From assembly GCA_017871115.1 (NCBI GenBank), contig JAFCIZ010000001.1:7314001-7378000 (forward strand): DNA of 64,000 nt. The letters are read 5' to 3'. The translations under genes were made by a program, and so were the position numbers. Source of the stretch: Cunninghamella blakesleeana (lineage: Eukaryota; Mucoromycota; Mucoromycetes; Mucorales; Cunninghamellaceae). The notes below the pieces were generated by a model. That model was not told the origin of the DNA, ran no database searches, and worked only from the letters and a program-made list of their open reading frames with translations. Shown piece by piece: positions 1 through 13,760 of this stretch; positions within the stretch are counted from its first letter, which is position 1; the number at the start of each line of letters is the position of its first letter.

Positions 1-2124
1 GTAAACCCAAGTCAATATTTTTCTTCTCCCTCTTCTAACAAAAAGAAAGGAACAGCAACCACGACCGCAACGGTATCTAGTAAAAAACAAGCTACATCAA
101 AGAAAAAAGAAAAAGAAGAATTGGAGGAAGATATAGATATGGTTGATGCAGATAAAAAGCCGCCCACTGAAAAAGAACCCAAATCTGTAACATCTACTAA
201 AACAAAACCTGTATCACGAAAATCTACTACTACAACAAAGAAAAGAAAGGCAGCTAAAGATGATGATGATGATGATGATTTTTTAGACGATTCAACAACA
301 ACAACAGCAACAGAAGTAGCAGATACAAAGTCAGTGAAACCAGAACCTGAAAAGAAAAAAGCTAGCGGGTAATATAAATAAATATATAAATGGGTGATCC
401 TAACCATGTGTTAGTAAATATAAAATGATAATTATAATAATAATGATGATATCTTGGATTATCATTGATTATTCATTTAATATATATATATACAATAGAT
501 TTTATCAAATGTTACACCGTGCACCTCCTTCAGCTTTAGGAACTCGACCAAAACCAGTAGGTAAAGATGGGTGTTTAACTGATATGACATTTGTTATTTC
601 GGGTGAATATGATACATTAACGAAAGGAGAAATTCAAGATCTTATTAAAACTTATGGAGGGTAAATATACATAACATCATTTTTTATTTTTTATTTTCAC
701 TTGAATATTTATGAATATTTTATTTCTTATCTATTTCTGATATATATTTAGTCGTATAACAACTGGGGTAAGTGGAAAGACAACTTATTTATTACGTGGA
801 AGAGATGCTGGCCAAAGCAAGCTTGAAAAAGCAAATAAGTTTGGTACAAAGATATTGGATGAAGATGGATTTTATAATTTAATAGAATCAACTAAAGGGA
901 ATGAACCCACCACTGAGTATCAAGAAGAAAAAGAGGAAGAAAAAGAGGAAAAAAAAGAGTCTATTCCAACACCAAGTAAGAAAACTACTACAAGTAAAGG
1001 AAAAGAGGTGACTAGAACAAGTGATCCACTACCTTTGCCTAAACCTGGATCACAGTATGTATTTATCAATGAGTATTAAAAGAAAAAGAAAAAGTAGTTT
1101 ATATATATATATATAGAAGGGCGAAAGGAATGGGCATTAATTTATTAATTTTATTTATAATTGTACATTTTTGTGTTCGTGATTTAGATCTGAAGATGTT
1201 TTATGGACCGAAAAATATAAACCAAAAAATCTTACTGAAATTCTTGGAAATAAAAAACAAGTATCACTTATATCTGAATGGTTACAGGAATGGTAAATAT
1301 ATATATAATAATGAAATAAAAATAAAAATGAAAGGAATTTATATATATATATATATTCACATTTTTTTTTATAAATGTAGGGAAAATAATCGGAAATCAG
1401 GTTTCCCCGAATATAAAGGTGATAGTGAAATCCAAAGTTATCGTGCTGTATTGATCAGCGGCCCTCCTGGTGTTGGTAAAACAACAACAGCTCAACTCAT
1501 TGCTAAAGAACATGGTTACACACCTTTAGAATTCAATGCCAGTGACACACGAAGTAAGAAACTTTTAGAAAATATGCTTCAAGAGGCTACGGATAATAGA
1601 ACCATGACAGAATTCTTTTCAAGTAAAAAGCCTACTAAAGTAAGTTTTTTTTCAATTATTATTAATATCATTTTATATACCAAGAAAATAGAAGATAAAC
1701 AATCCATCTATACTTTAATATTAATATTTGTGACTATTTTTAGGAATCAAAGTTAACAAATGGTAAAGTGATATTAATCATGGACGAAGTGGATGGTATG
1801 TCTGGAGGTGACCGTGGTGGTAGTGCTGAACTTGCTCGTTTGATCCGCATTACAAAAATTCCCATTATTTGTATCTGTAATGATAACCGATCTGATAAAG
1901 TAAAACCTTTAATAAAGGTATGCTTTGAATCTAAATTCCATAGGTAAAATTAATAGTAATAATTATAATTGTAGTAAAAATACTTAAAAATATACTTTTT
2001 AATACATTGAATGTATTAAATGTGCTTTTTTTTATTGTTTTATTTTTATTTTATTAAAATAGGACTCCTGCTAAAAATTTAAGGTCCAAGTTTATGAATA
2101 TTGCATTCAAGTAAGTTATCATTC

Positions 2125-2159
<35 letters not shown>

Positions 2160-3839
2160 TACGTGTATACTGATAAATAAAAAAATATTATCATATTATT
2201 AACCATTTAAATTCATACATTGATTATTATTTTAGAGAAAAACTCAAGATAGAACCAAATGCTATTGATGAGTTAGTTAGTATGACTGGAAATGATATTC
2301 GACAAGTTATTAATATATTATCAACTTATCGACTTTCTAAAGATGTTATGAAATATAATGATGCAAAATTATTGTAAGTTGTTTATATATAATATAAAAA
2401 TATATTTATAATAGTAATGAGCAAAATAAATTAACTTTATTCATTTTATTAATTTTTTATAACCTTATTAGCGGTATTGATAATCAAAAATATTCCCAAT
2501 TATCTCTCTTTGATATTCCACTTAAACTCTTATCAACATCCTCATGGCAACGTCCTAAATTGAATGAGCTCTTCGAAGTTTATTTCCATGATTATCAGTT
2601 GGCCAATTTAATGATTGCTGTAAGTAAATTCAATTGTTATTAATATATGCAAATAAGTTGTATTTTCTATTTGACTTATTGGTATTTTTTTTCTTACTAA
2701 ATTATTATTCAATTTTGCTTTATTTAGGAAAATTATACGAAATCATCCCCAGCTAAAGCTAGCAAATGGAATAAGTCTGGAAATCCTAGAGAAAGTGCTT
2801 GTTTAGAAATAGAATTAATGGCAAAGGCAGCAAACGCAATTGCTGATGGCGATCTTGTAGACCGTCGTATTCATGCGTAAGTAAAAATAGATGATATTCA
2901 ACTTTTATATACATATCGTTTTGTTGATTTTTTTTAATAATCATTCAATATATATATATATATATATATACGTATTTATAGAAATCAAGAATATTCATTA
3001 ATGCCCGTTCATTCAATATTTTCATGCGTGTTGCCGTCTTATTATGCTGAAGGTAGTCTTATGGGAAATAGAATTGGTTTTCCACTGTAAGTGATGATTA
3101 TTGCCTATATATCTATATAAATAAATTAGAATAATGTAGTAATTAAAAAACTAATTATATATTTTGTTATTATTATAATTATTATTTTAAAATAGATGGC
3201 TTGGACAAAATTCTAAAGGTACAAAGCATAAAAGATTTTTAGAAGATATTACGACAAAACTTAAATTCAAAACAACTGCCGATGAAGTACGACAGTATTA
3301 TGTTCCTTTGCTTGGTGCTACTATCTTTAAAGATATTAAAAATGTATGTTTATATTATTATTATTATTATTATAGTATGTTTTTTTAAGTTATATCTATA
3401 TTTATTTCATATTATTATTATTGTTATTATTATTTAATAGGGTGATTTTGATGATGCTATTCATACCATGGATGAATATTTCTTAGATCTTGAAAACTTG
3501 GATACGCTTAGCGAACTGACTTTAGGAAAGAAGCCATATAGTGAAATATCTGGCGCAGTGAAGCGGAAATTCAATAAACAGTAAGTTTAATAAAAAGGAA
3601 TCATATATGAATATTATTTGGAATATTATAATTTTTTAAAAAAATTAAACTGATATTGAAATTTATTTTTTTTCTCTTTTTTTTATTTCAATAGATTTAA
3701 ATCATCACCACATCCTATTTGGTTTGATCAACATGATACTACTCCACTTAAAAGTAAACCGGCTGAATCAAAAGAAGACTTGGAAGGCGTTATATTTGAA
3801 AAAGAAGATAGTGATGTGTCTGATGAAGAATCAACTTAA
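1..3839 (+). CDS. RFC1: Replication factor C subunit 1 (clamp-loader large subunit), 5' partial
   Basis: Large subunit of the RFC clamp loader, which opens PCNA and loads it on primed DNA in the nucleus. Fourteen exons join in frame: 1-368, 499-660, 752-1054, 1188-1292, 1381-1639, 1744-1943, 2063-2110, 2236-2373, 2472-2619, 2728-2876, 2982-3086, 3196-3343, 3441-3580, 3695-3839, giving 805 residues here. The frame is open at base 1, so the N-terminus lies upstream. In order I see a charged Lys/Ser/Asp-rich tail, a BRCT domain (about 125-225, with DMTFVISG and GRDAGQSK), Walker A GPPGVGKTTT (about 340), Walker B MDEVDGM, a sensor-like ICNDN segment, and the RFC1 C-terminal helical domain (SWLGQNSKGTKH-type stretch). 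All match human RFC1 closely in order. The C-terminal tail is short and acidic (ends DSDVSDEEST), not the long Lys-rich tail of animals. KAE1 follows on the same strand after 766 bp. Identity is secure; single splice sites could be off by a few bases. Confidence 0.95.
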
Positions 3840-4605
3840 TAACGACGGTGATAATTTTATATATTTATTCGTACACCTTTACCTATATCAATACTTCATT
3901 AGATATTTCTCATTTTCTTTTTAAAAAAAATTGTTTTATAAAAATTCTAACCCTTACATATTTCGTATATCAAATTTATAAGCCATTTAATATCTCACCT
4001 TAATATATATATACATGTTGTACAAGTAGAAAAAAGAAGAGTTCTACTGCATGGACATACAATAGGGTTTTTTAGGACACAAAAGAGGAAGTATACATTA
4101 CCATATTTCTAATTTCTATTGTTTGTTTTTAATAGTCATACTTCAGGTACCACTTTAAATACTAGTTTATTATTTATTTTACATCACCTATTAGTAATGT
4201 CCTAAAATAATGAAAGTTTTATTAAAAGGTAGAGAAAATTAAACATTATAAAGAGGAGAAAAAAAGAATTGGGTGGCAGTTTAATTTAAACCTTTCATTA
4301 TACATTAAAAATATCAGACAGTTGACAAGGCTAGATTTATTTTTATTCAAATGCGAGTATAAAAAACAAAAAAAAATATATATAGTAAATGGTCATATTA
4401 ATGCAAAAAATTATAATGTCTGGGCTTTTTTTGCATTCTAAAAAAAAGTTTTATATTGTGTGCACAGTATATCCAAAAGAATAAGAAAGCGGAGTTAAAT
4501 CTCACTTGAACAAATTTTTATTTTTGAATATTTTTTTTTTAATTCTCTTCTTTTGCTTTACATTTTTTTATAAATAAAAAAATAAATAGATCAATATAAA
4601 ATAAA
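3840..4605. other. Intergenic between RFC1 and KAE1
   Basis: No supportable ORF or RNA gene. It holds the RFC1 3' flank and the KAE1 promoter. About 4175-4262 resembles 41744-41830 in sequence and order (a shared ttttacatcacct word, then an AG-rich block ending taaagagg); see the finding on a dispersed element. The last 100 bp before KAE1 are T-rich. Confidence 0.6.
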
Positions 4606-6338
<1,733 letters not shown>

Positions 6339-6638
6339 TCAAATAATCAGTATTTTTATTATTATATTTATATATGTCTAGTTTTGTTTACTATTATAGT
6401 TATAATGTTAATAAATTTTATAGTTAAAAAAAATAATGTCTTGACAACTTTTTCAATTTAATGCTTATTTTTTAGGAAAGGCGGACATCAAATTTAAAAA
6501 TGCATGCTTTTTTTTTTGGCTGAAGATGAATTAAAAAAAATCCTTTCCTTCCGATCTTTCTTTATCTTTTTCTTTTTCTTTTTCTCTTTATTTTTATTTT
6601 TACTTTTGTTGTTATAATTAAATAAATAATACCAATAG
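6339..6638. other. Intergenic between KAE1 and RMD1-like
   Basis: About 300 bp, T-rich with CTTTTT repeats near 6540-6605 just before the next start codon. No gene seen. Confidence 0.6.
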
Positions 6639-7210
6639 ATGAGTCAACGTAATAGACGTCAATATCCTTCGGTTATAGAAGATAATGCCAAAACACCTTT
6701 AATAAGATCACCTAGTACAAGTAAATCATCACCAACTGTAACAATGAATTCAAATGCATATCAAACGTTTCCTTCAAATAATCCAAAGATCAGTAATGGG
6801 GGATCTCATCTTCCTACTAGCGTTGTTGCACCTATTAATACATCTAACATACCATCTTCTGGTATAGCTGTTTCTCGCCAAAAGCCAAAGCAACCTAATA
6901 GAACAACAAAAACGTCTCAAAAACTAAAACTTTTTCCTGAAGAAGAAGATCAATCAGTTTATATGCCTGAAACTTTGACAACAGATGTTTATACTCAATT
7001 AGCTCAAATTCCTCATGGTTCGGCAAGAATAGAGGCTGAACGTTTAAGTAATATGAATCGTGAAGAGCTTCCTAGAGTTACCGCTTATTGTACTGCCTCG
7101 TAAAGTTTTTTAAGATAATATAAAATAGCTAAACATATCATATATATATATATATATATAGGTTTTATTAACATAAAATACTTATTGACTTTTATTTGTT
7201 TTACTCATTA

Positions 7211-7259
<49 letters not shown>

Positions 7260-8648
7260 TATAATAGAGCTTATCGTATGGATGAATTAACAAAATATTT
7301 ACAAACTAAAAAAAAATCCAATGGAGCTGCTATTAAGCGATTTGATGAATGGTATATATTTATATGTATTCTTTTTTAATTCTGATTTGATTACCCATTT
7401 TATCATCATGATTAACTTTTTGTATTTATCTATTTTTTTTATTTATTATTAGTGTTTATACACCTTACTCTGTATCTTATCCATATTCACCACCTAAGCA
7501 AAACGATACAAATGATCAATCACGAAAAAATAAATCAGCTCTTCCTGAAATGTTTTTATTTGATTATGGTGTAGTTGTATTTTGGGGCATGACTTTGAAT
7601 GAAGAGCAGCGTATTTTAAAAGAATTAATACCTTTTGAGGAAGAAAAACTAGGTAATCAAAATATAAAGATGTACAAAAATTTATCATTGTTTTGTAAAA
7701 AAAATATGTAAATATATATTAATCTTCATTTTTATTTCTATCTTTTCTTTTTCTCTTTATAAAATAGATGCTGATGACGTCGAAACAGAAGAATTTAATT
7801 ACTATTATAATGAAAACTATCAACCAAGGTATAATTTAATATATTGTTTTTTTTTTAAAAAAAATGACAGATGTCAGAAAGGTGTAACACGCATTTTTTT
7901 TTTTTTAATATTGCTTAGAATTTATAATGATATCATCACTTTACGTCATCCATCTAATTATCTTGTTAAATTAACCATTGCACATGCTATAGCACAAAGT
8001 GTTAAGATGACTTTGTTTGAGCGATTAATCGAAGACACAATCAATGAAACTAAATATATTCCCCAAGTTATGGCTGAAAATGGAAATATTCATATGTCAA
8101 GGTAATATATGTTAATATGAAATTATATATGCTATGATATTAAATACTGACATATATATTATTTTATACTGTTATTTTAAAATATAATTAACCATGACTA
8201 TATAGAACGGCTATCACAAAAAAAATTGGACAATTGTTTATTATGCGAATTAACGTGAATTTGGTATCCAATATTTTAGACACACCTGAAATCTTTTGGT
8301 CAGAACCTGCTTTAGAGCCATTATATAGTGCCATCCGTAGTTATTTGGAAATATCTCAGCGTGTGGAGTTATTGAATCAACGGGTAGAAGTCATTAGTGA
8401 TTTATTGGAAATGTTAAAGGACCATTTGAACAGTTCTCATGGTAAGTAAATTCTCTCTTTTTTTTTTTTTTTTTTAAAAAAAAAAAGCTGTTGTTATCAA
8501 ATATATAATATATAGTAACAACATATATATGTATTTATATATAGGTGAGCATTTGGAATGGATTGTTATTTGGTTAATTGCTATGGAAATTTTAGTTGCC
8601 GTGATTACTACAACAGTTGATGCTTTTAGTTTATCTCATTCAAGTTAA
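6639..8648 (+). CDS. DUF155 / RMND1-family membrane protein (Rmd1/Sif2 type)
   Basis: Member of the DUF155 family (yeast Rmd1/Rmd8, fission yeast Sif2/Sif3, animal RMND1). Seven exons (6639-7099, 7268-7351, 7453-7652, 7768-7828, 7919-8101, 8206-8441, 8545-8648) give 442 residues. The first 110 residues are Ser/Thr/Pro-rich and look disordered. The conserved core follows: RVTAYCTASAYRMDEL, LFDYGVVVFWGMTLNEEQRI, HPSNYLVKLTIAHAIAQSVK, then TPEIFWSEPALEPLYSAIRS and a helical QRVELLNQRVEVI segment. A hydrophobic C-terminal anchor, HLEWIVIWLIAMEILVAVIT, is typical of the family. There is no clear mitochondrial presequence, so it is closer to the fungal Rmd1/Sif2 group than to mitochondrial RMND1. 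The biochemical function of the family is not settled. Introns carry a 48-bp AAT repeat and T(n)A(n) blocks. Confidence 0.88.
7211..7258. repeat. (AAT)16 microsatellite in an intron of the RMD1-like gene
   Basis: Sixteen perfect AAT units, ending 9 bp before the acceptor of exon 2. One of several long AAT arrays in the window. Confidence 0.97.
8458..8486. repeat. T18A11 palindromic tract in an intron
   Basis: Uninterrupted T run passing directly into an A run, shortly after the donor of the last intron of the RMD1-like gene. Self-complementary; see the T(n)A(n) finding. Confidence 0.95.
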
Positions 8649-9587
8649 CTTAGATTAATAACTTTGTAATAAATTATTCATCGTTTTTATATTCTTATTT
8701 TCTTTTTTAAAATAAGTATAAATATTGCATAAAAAAAGAATTCATATATCTGTAATAAAAGTCTTCTGGTTTTATTTATTATCATTTTTATTACTTTAAT
8801 TAATATTAATTCTAAAATCTTATGAAAGATCAGTTGCTTCTATAGCTCCAGTGACCTAATAAAAATATTTGAAGTAATTAGTGATAAAAATATACATGAG
8901 AAATCAAACCCAAAATTAACTATCTTAAAAAAATACATTTTATTCAGAGTGTTTTTACTAAAGTATTTGATATTAAGTTATTATACCTTTGAATTCCAAT
9001 GGTGTTAATATTTACGGCAATCCAGTAATATTAATAGAGATAAAATCTGAGTCTTTATCCTAAATATAAAAGGTAAAAATGAAAAGGAAAAAAGTCGTTT
9101 ATATTATTTAGTATTAGGTATTTCATATTCATATTCCTTTTATAAATTCTTGACATTATTATTATTATTTTCTATACTTGTTTTAAAAAAGTCAACCTTT
9201 GCATTATATAAACATAACTACATAAAAAATAAGATAATCTTCTTAATAGGCTATACATTTGATCATTAAATTATGAAAATACAATTACTATGCTTTCTCT
9301 TCCTTTCACAAGAATAAATCTTGCTTTTTTGGTCAATAATTATGTTTTAATACTTTGTTTTTAATTTACGAACTCGAATAATCTAATTGATAGTTTAATA
9401 GCTCTTTTTATAACTTATTGATTTCAATAAATAAATCTTTATTACAATACTTTTTACATTTATTGTATATATAATGAAAATATATACATATGTTTTTTTT
9501 TTCCTTCTATTATAATTAATTTTATTTTATTCCATATTATCTTAAAATATATAAAAAACAGTCTATTTTTTTTTTTTTCATTTAATA
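8649..9587. other. Convergent intergenic region, RMD1-like and ARMH3
   Basis: Holds the 3' flanks of two convergent genes. No ORF of note, no RNA gene and no repeat beyond short A/T runs was recognised. Confidence 0.6.
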
Positions 9588-12500
9588 TCACTTTTCTAAT
9601 AAAACCTTATTTAAATAATCACTCACAACAATACGAAGGACATATCTAAAGTAACCCATTTCATTTGGAATTTCATTATAAGGCGTGAAATGAATTAATT
9701 TATCCATTGGTGCTAAAGATAAAGATACAAAATGTTCTTGAATTAAAGTCATAACTTGATCTGGACTAGGATATTTCACATGTTGAGCTTCTTGCCATTC
9801 ATCTAAAGCAGGTTTGAAATGATGACATATGGTTTTGATATTGGAAAAATCATTGGTTGAGAGTGGGGGAGATCGATCACCGGTTGACATTTGTCCTTTT
9901 CTTCCCATTAAGCTTTTTTCTGTTGCTAATTAAAATAAAATAAAATAAAAAGTATGTGCACTTTTTTCAATAAATAACCAGGCATATAGCATCATTTCCA
10001 TTTCACTTTCTGTTGATAAATATTTTTATATACATTTATTTACCATAATGTGACAAAGCCATAAAATCATCTGATGCTCGTATAATTTCATAAAAGAGGG
10101 TATCAAAACTTTTGGTATCTAATAAAAAAGTCTCACCATGTGTAATACATATATTGAAAATTCGTATAAACTAGAAAATTGCGTTATATATATGTGTATT
10201 GTATGTGTATGTATGTTAATATAAATAATTATTTCATTGTTATTAGATTTTATTATAAAAATGGTGATTATATTTACCGAAGCCAAATAATCATTAAATT
10301 CGTCAGCTCTAGGTTTTAGTTCATTCAAATGAATTACAGTAAAGTGTAAAACAGATGTAAGTGTAGGCCAAAGTTCATTCCAATGATAAGCTATAAAACC
10401 AATACAAAGTAAAATATCATTATATATATGTTTTTAAACCATTAATTATTATTATTATTACTTTACCTAGGCGAACACGCCGTTTATACAAGAAGGATAG
10501 AATTCTATGCATGAGTGAAAATGATAATCTATATATATTTATATATTATTATTATTACTATTATAAGTTATCAATTTTTCAATAGTATATATATCCCTCT
10601 TTTTTTTTTTCGTATAAAAAATTTACTTATAAGTGGCCATATCAAGCTTTTTCCGCATATTATGTTTCAAAAATAATATAATGTCATCTAGCATAACACA
10701 CAATAAAGATCGTGGTTTTTTAGCTTTTGGTAAAGGTGGCGGCCGCTATATAAGAAATAAATACAATTAAAAATAATAATAGTGTGTTAATACATTAATT
10801 AATTAAATGATTATTCCTTATTATATTATTATTATTGCTGTTTTATATAAAATGTGTTTTTATTTTTACGCACCTGACGACATAATCGAACCGTAAATTC
10901 AGCATCTTGGTCATTTAATCCGTTTAAAAAATTAGGCTCTTCACAAAGTCTAAGTAAAATCAATAAAATTAATTTGGTATATACAAAGGAACGGTCATTT
11001 CTATTATGCTGGAAAAGATAAGAAGTGAAGGATAATAGAGTTGGTAAAAAAGTACGTACTGAAGATTCCTTGGCTAATGTTGATTTGATGATAGTATTAA
11101 TAAAATAAGGGTTAGTATTAATTAAATCATATAATAAAAGAAGTAATGAAGATTCAGCCGGAGGACTAATGTTAAAAAAAATTAAAAAAAAAGCGAGTGT
11201 GAATAGCATGATTAGTAAGGTAAGTTGCATTCTATTTATAATCATATATTAAGTTCTTTTTATTGTATATTACAAATCAATTAAGCTTTGAGGATTATCA
11301 ATATCAACTGCTGTAATAGTAGACGAACCCGAAAACCAGCCTGACATATACGTTGCTACACTTTTTGTTAATGATTCATCTTCTTCTTTAAGCTGTCGAT
11401 ACTTCCTATTAATAATATGTAAATAAATAAATAAAAATATAATTAATATATATATACATAATATATTAGATTTTTCTAAATAGCTATTATTCATCAATTT
11501 ACAATGTCATGTTATTTAAGGCAATGTCATAAAAATTAAGAATTTCCTATATTATATTTAAAAGAATCATTTAAATATAAATATTTTGTGTTATTTTATG
11601 AATTGATGTATGTATTATTATAATTATTATTATTAATCTTATTAGCATTGTTTTTACCTGCATAAATCTGTCTTGTTTACATTGGGATAGATATTTTAAA
11701 TATGGATTTCGTGTTTCATATTTATTATAGTTAGATAACATTGCGAACAACATGAATGCATTTTGTATTTCTTTTTCTGAAGATGAATCGTCCGTAATAA
11801 TCTATCAAATATGTATATGTATATATAGAACAATATTAATTCATTTTCTCTGGTAACCTTATATATTTATATGTATAAAGAAAAAAATAAAATAAAATAA
11901 TACTTGAAATAGAACTGGCGATAAATCGTGATGCATAAAATATCTAAATAAATAAATAAAAAAGAGTAAAAAAATCAGGTACCATCCAAATAAAAATATT
12001 ATGTATATTTATATATATATATATATTCTAAAAAAAAAAAAAAAAAAAAAAAAACATTAATGGTGACGGTGGTAATTTTTATCTTATGTACCCATTAAAA
12101 CTATTTTGGTTCACATTATCAGATCCAGCAGATAATGTAATGGCTAAAGTAAGAGTAACAGATTTTGTAGTGGGTTGATTTAATAAGTTATCCAAACTTG
12201 AAATAAGTTTTCCAAATAAAGTATCAGCTTTATCTAAGCCAGTCAATATATCAATAACATTGAATTGTGATAATCTTTTCTTTGAAAACAATGCCCTTAA
12301 TAAACAGGATAATATTACGATGGCATTGTTTTGTCGAGTTTGCTCTATTGAAGTTGATGGGCTAACAGTTGAAGTCATTTTTTCTAAACAAGCATTAAAA
12401 AGTAAATTGATGTTGGTCTTTTTAAATAGGAGCTGTTCTTCAGATAACTGTTGAATACAGGTGTTGATATAAACGGTATTAACTGATAATAAAAAGTAAA

Positions 12501-12717
12501 CATCCCATATTGAAGAATTATCATTCGTTAAGATATCACCCTAAAACATAACATAAGAAAAAAAAGGAGGGTTTCGCGTATAATTACATCTGATTAAAAA
12601 TTTCAAGCTGTGTATAATTTTATATATAATAATAATAATATAGATATTCACCTTAAATATTGATTCAGTGATTTCAACAAATTTTTCTTTTAAAACAGGT
12701 TTTTCTCGTTGTTGCAT
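9588..12717 (-). CDS. ARMH3: ARMH3/C10orf76-type protein (DUF1741 armadillo-like helical domain)
   Basis: Helical-repeat protein related to human ARMH3 (C10orf76), a Golgi factor known to bind PI4KB and GBF1. Twelve exons on the minus strand: 12652-12717, 12092-12540, 11904-11943, 11658-11801, 11503-11546, 11274-11405, 10874-11165, 10627-10745, 10467-10528, 10278-10390, 10044-10170, 9588-9925, giving 641 residues. Similarity runs along the whole length: KEKFVEITESIF and the WDVYFLL segment at the N-terminus, FNVIDILTGLDKADTL, SQ-NSFNGYFMHHDLSPVLFQ, LSNYNKYETRNPYLKYLS, SFIRIFNICITHGETFL, and the DUF1741 C-terminus (CHHFKPALDEW, EHFVSLSLAPMDKL, FRYVLRIVVSDYL). The start is the only ATG before the first exon that fits. 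Exons of 40 and 44 bp were placed by frame and family match; the 44-bp exon is the least certain and residues may be missing after it. The gene is divergent from the release factor, 242 bp away. Confidence 0.88.
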
Positions 12718-12959
12718 CAAATATATAATATACAAGAAACAAGTATATGGTTGAAAAAAATAAAATAAAATTGAAATTAGAAAGCAAAAGAGCAAAAAAA
12801 AAAAAACGGAGGTTTAATTTTAAATATATTTTTTAAACTTCAAAAAAAAAAAAAATAGCCCCACTTTATCCACTCTCTCAACTCTTTTTTTTTAAACTAT
12901 ACTCCTCTTTTTTTTTTTTTTTTTAAAAAAAAAAAATAGTGACACATCATATACAGAAG
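12718..12959. promoter_or_regulatory. Compact bidirectional promoter, ARMH3 / MTRFR
   Basis: Only 242 bp separate the two divergent start codons. The interval is AT-only in long runs and contains a 29-bp T17A12 block at 12908-12936, which ends 23 bp before the release-factor ATG. No TATA element is distinctive against this background. Confidence 0.5.
12908..12936. repeat. T17A12 palindromic tract in the shared promoter
   Basis: T run switching directly to an A run just upstream of the release-factor start codon. Confidence 0.95.
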
Positions 12960-13760
12960 ATGCTATCATCAATTTCACGGCTCTACTCACCTATAAAAAG
13001 ATATATACCAACCTTGATCCATTCAAGATTGATTACTGTACCGCCCTCGTCGCAACCACAACAGCCAAAAGAAAGACAAAAAATCATATTAAACGATGAC
13101 GACTTGATAGAAACGTTTGTAAAAGGCTCAGGACCGGGTGGCCAATGTATTAATAAACGATCCAGTTGTGTTGATTTACGCCATATTCCAACGGGTATTA
13201 GAGTTCAGGTAATAATATATTACTATATTTATAATAATAATAAAAAATGATAAACAGGGATTTTTTTCAGATAAAATTTATACAAGTGGGAAAGGAGGGG
13301 AAAATATGGCATTAAAATAATATATATATATGGTAAAAAAGGAAGAAGGAGAAGGAAGAGGCTCGGTAATCATAATAAAAAAAAAGAAAAGAAAAGAGAG
13401 GAGCAAAGGAATATAATAAATGAAAAATAGCTGAATAAGGAGGAGGAGGAAGAGGAGGAGGAAGAGGAGGAGAAACAGATCAAACTAAATAGTAGTAACA
13501 TTCTTTTTTTAATATTTAAATATATTTTATAGTGTCAACAAACTCGTTCGCTAGAACAAAATCGTGGGATAGCAAGAAAGTTATTAAGAGAAAAGTTAGA
13601 TGATTTAGTAAATGGGCAACTTAGTAAAAATGCTAAAAAAGCAAGTAAAATAGCTAAACAAAAAGCGAGAAAAGCAAGACGGGCAAAACAAAAATATGGG
13701 TCAAAAGAAGATAATACCAACAATAATAATATTGCCAGTGATTATCCGTTAACAGAATGA
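12960..13760 (+). CDS. Mitochondrial ribosome-rescue release factor-like protein (MTRFR/C12orf65 type)
   Basis: Class I peptide release factor domain protein of the C12orf65/MTRFR (yeast Rso55) group, which acts in mitochondria to release peptides from stalled ribosomes. Two exons (12960-13208, 13533-13760) give 158 residues. The first 35 residues are rich in Ser, Arg and Ile and lack acidic residues, as in a mitochondrial presequence. The GGQ catalytic loop is present in VKGSGPGGQCINKRSSCVDL, about residues 58-77. The C-terminal half is a Lys/Arg/Ala-rich helix (KKASKIAKQKARKARRAKQK), the tail that enters the mRNA channel in this family. There is no codon-recognition domain, which excludes a canonical mtRF1. 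The ATG at 12960 is chosen; the in-frame GTG 21 bp upstream is not needed. The 324-bp intron has an unusual GGA-rich purine tract. Confidence 0.9.
13441..13475 (+). repeat. GGA/AGG polypurine tract in the release-factor intron
   Basis: About 35 bases of pure purine made of AGG and AAG units inside the 324-bp intron, within a longer purine-rich stretch (about 13330-13480). G-rich runs like this are rare in a window this AT-rich. Confidence 0.85.

Noticed and set aside
12939..12959. GTG-initiated extension of the release factor
   Set aside because: The ATG at 12960 already gives a full presequence and GGQ domain; non-AUG initiation is not needed.
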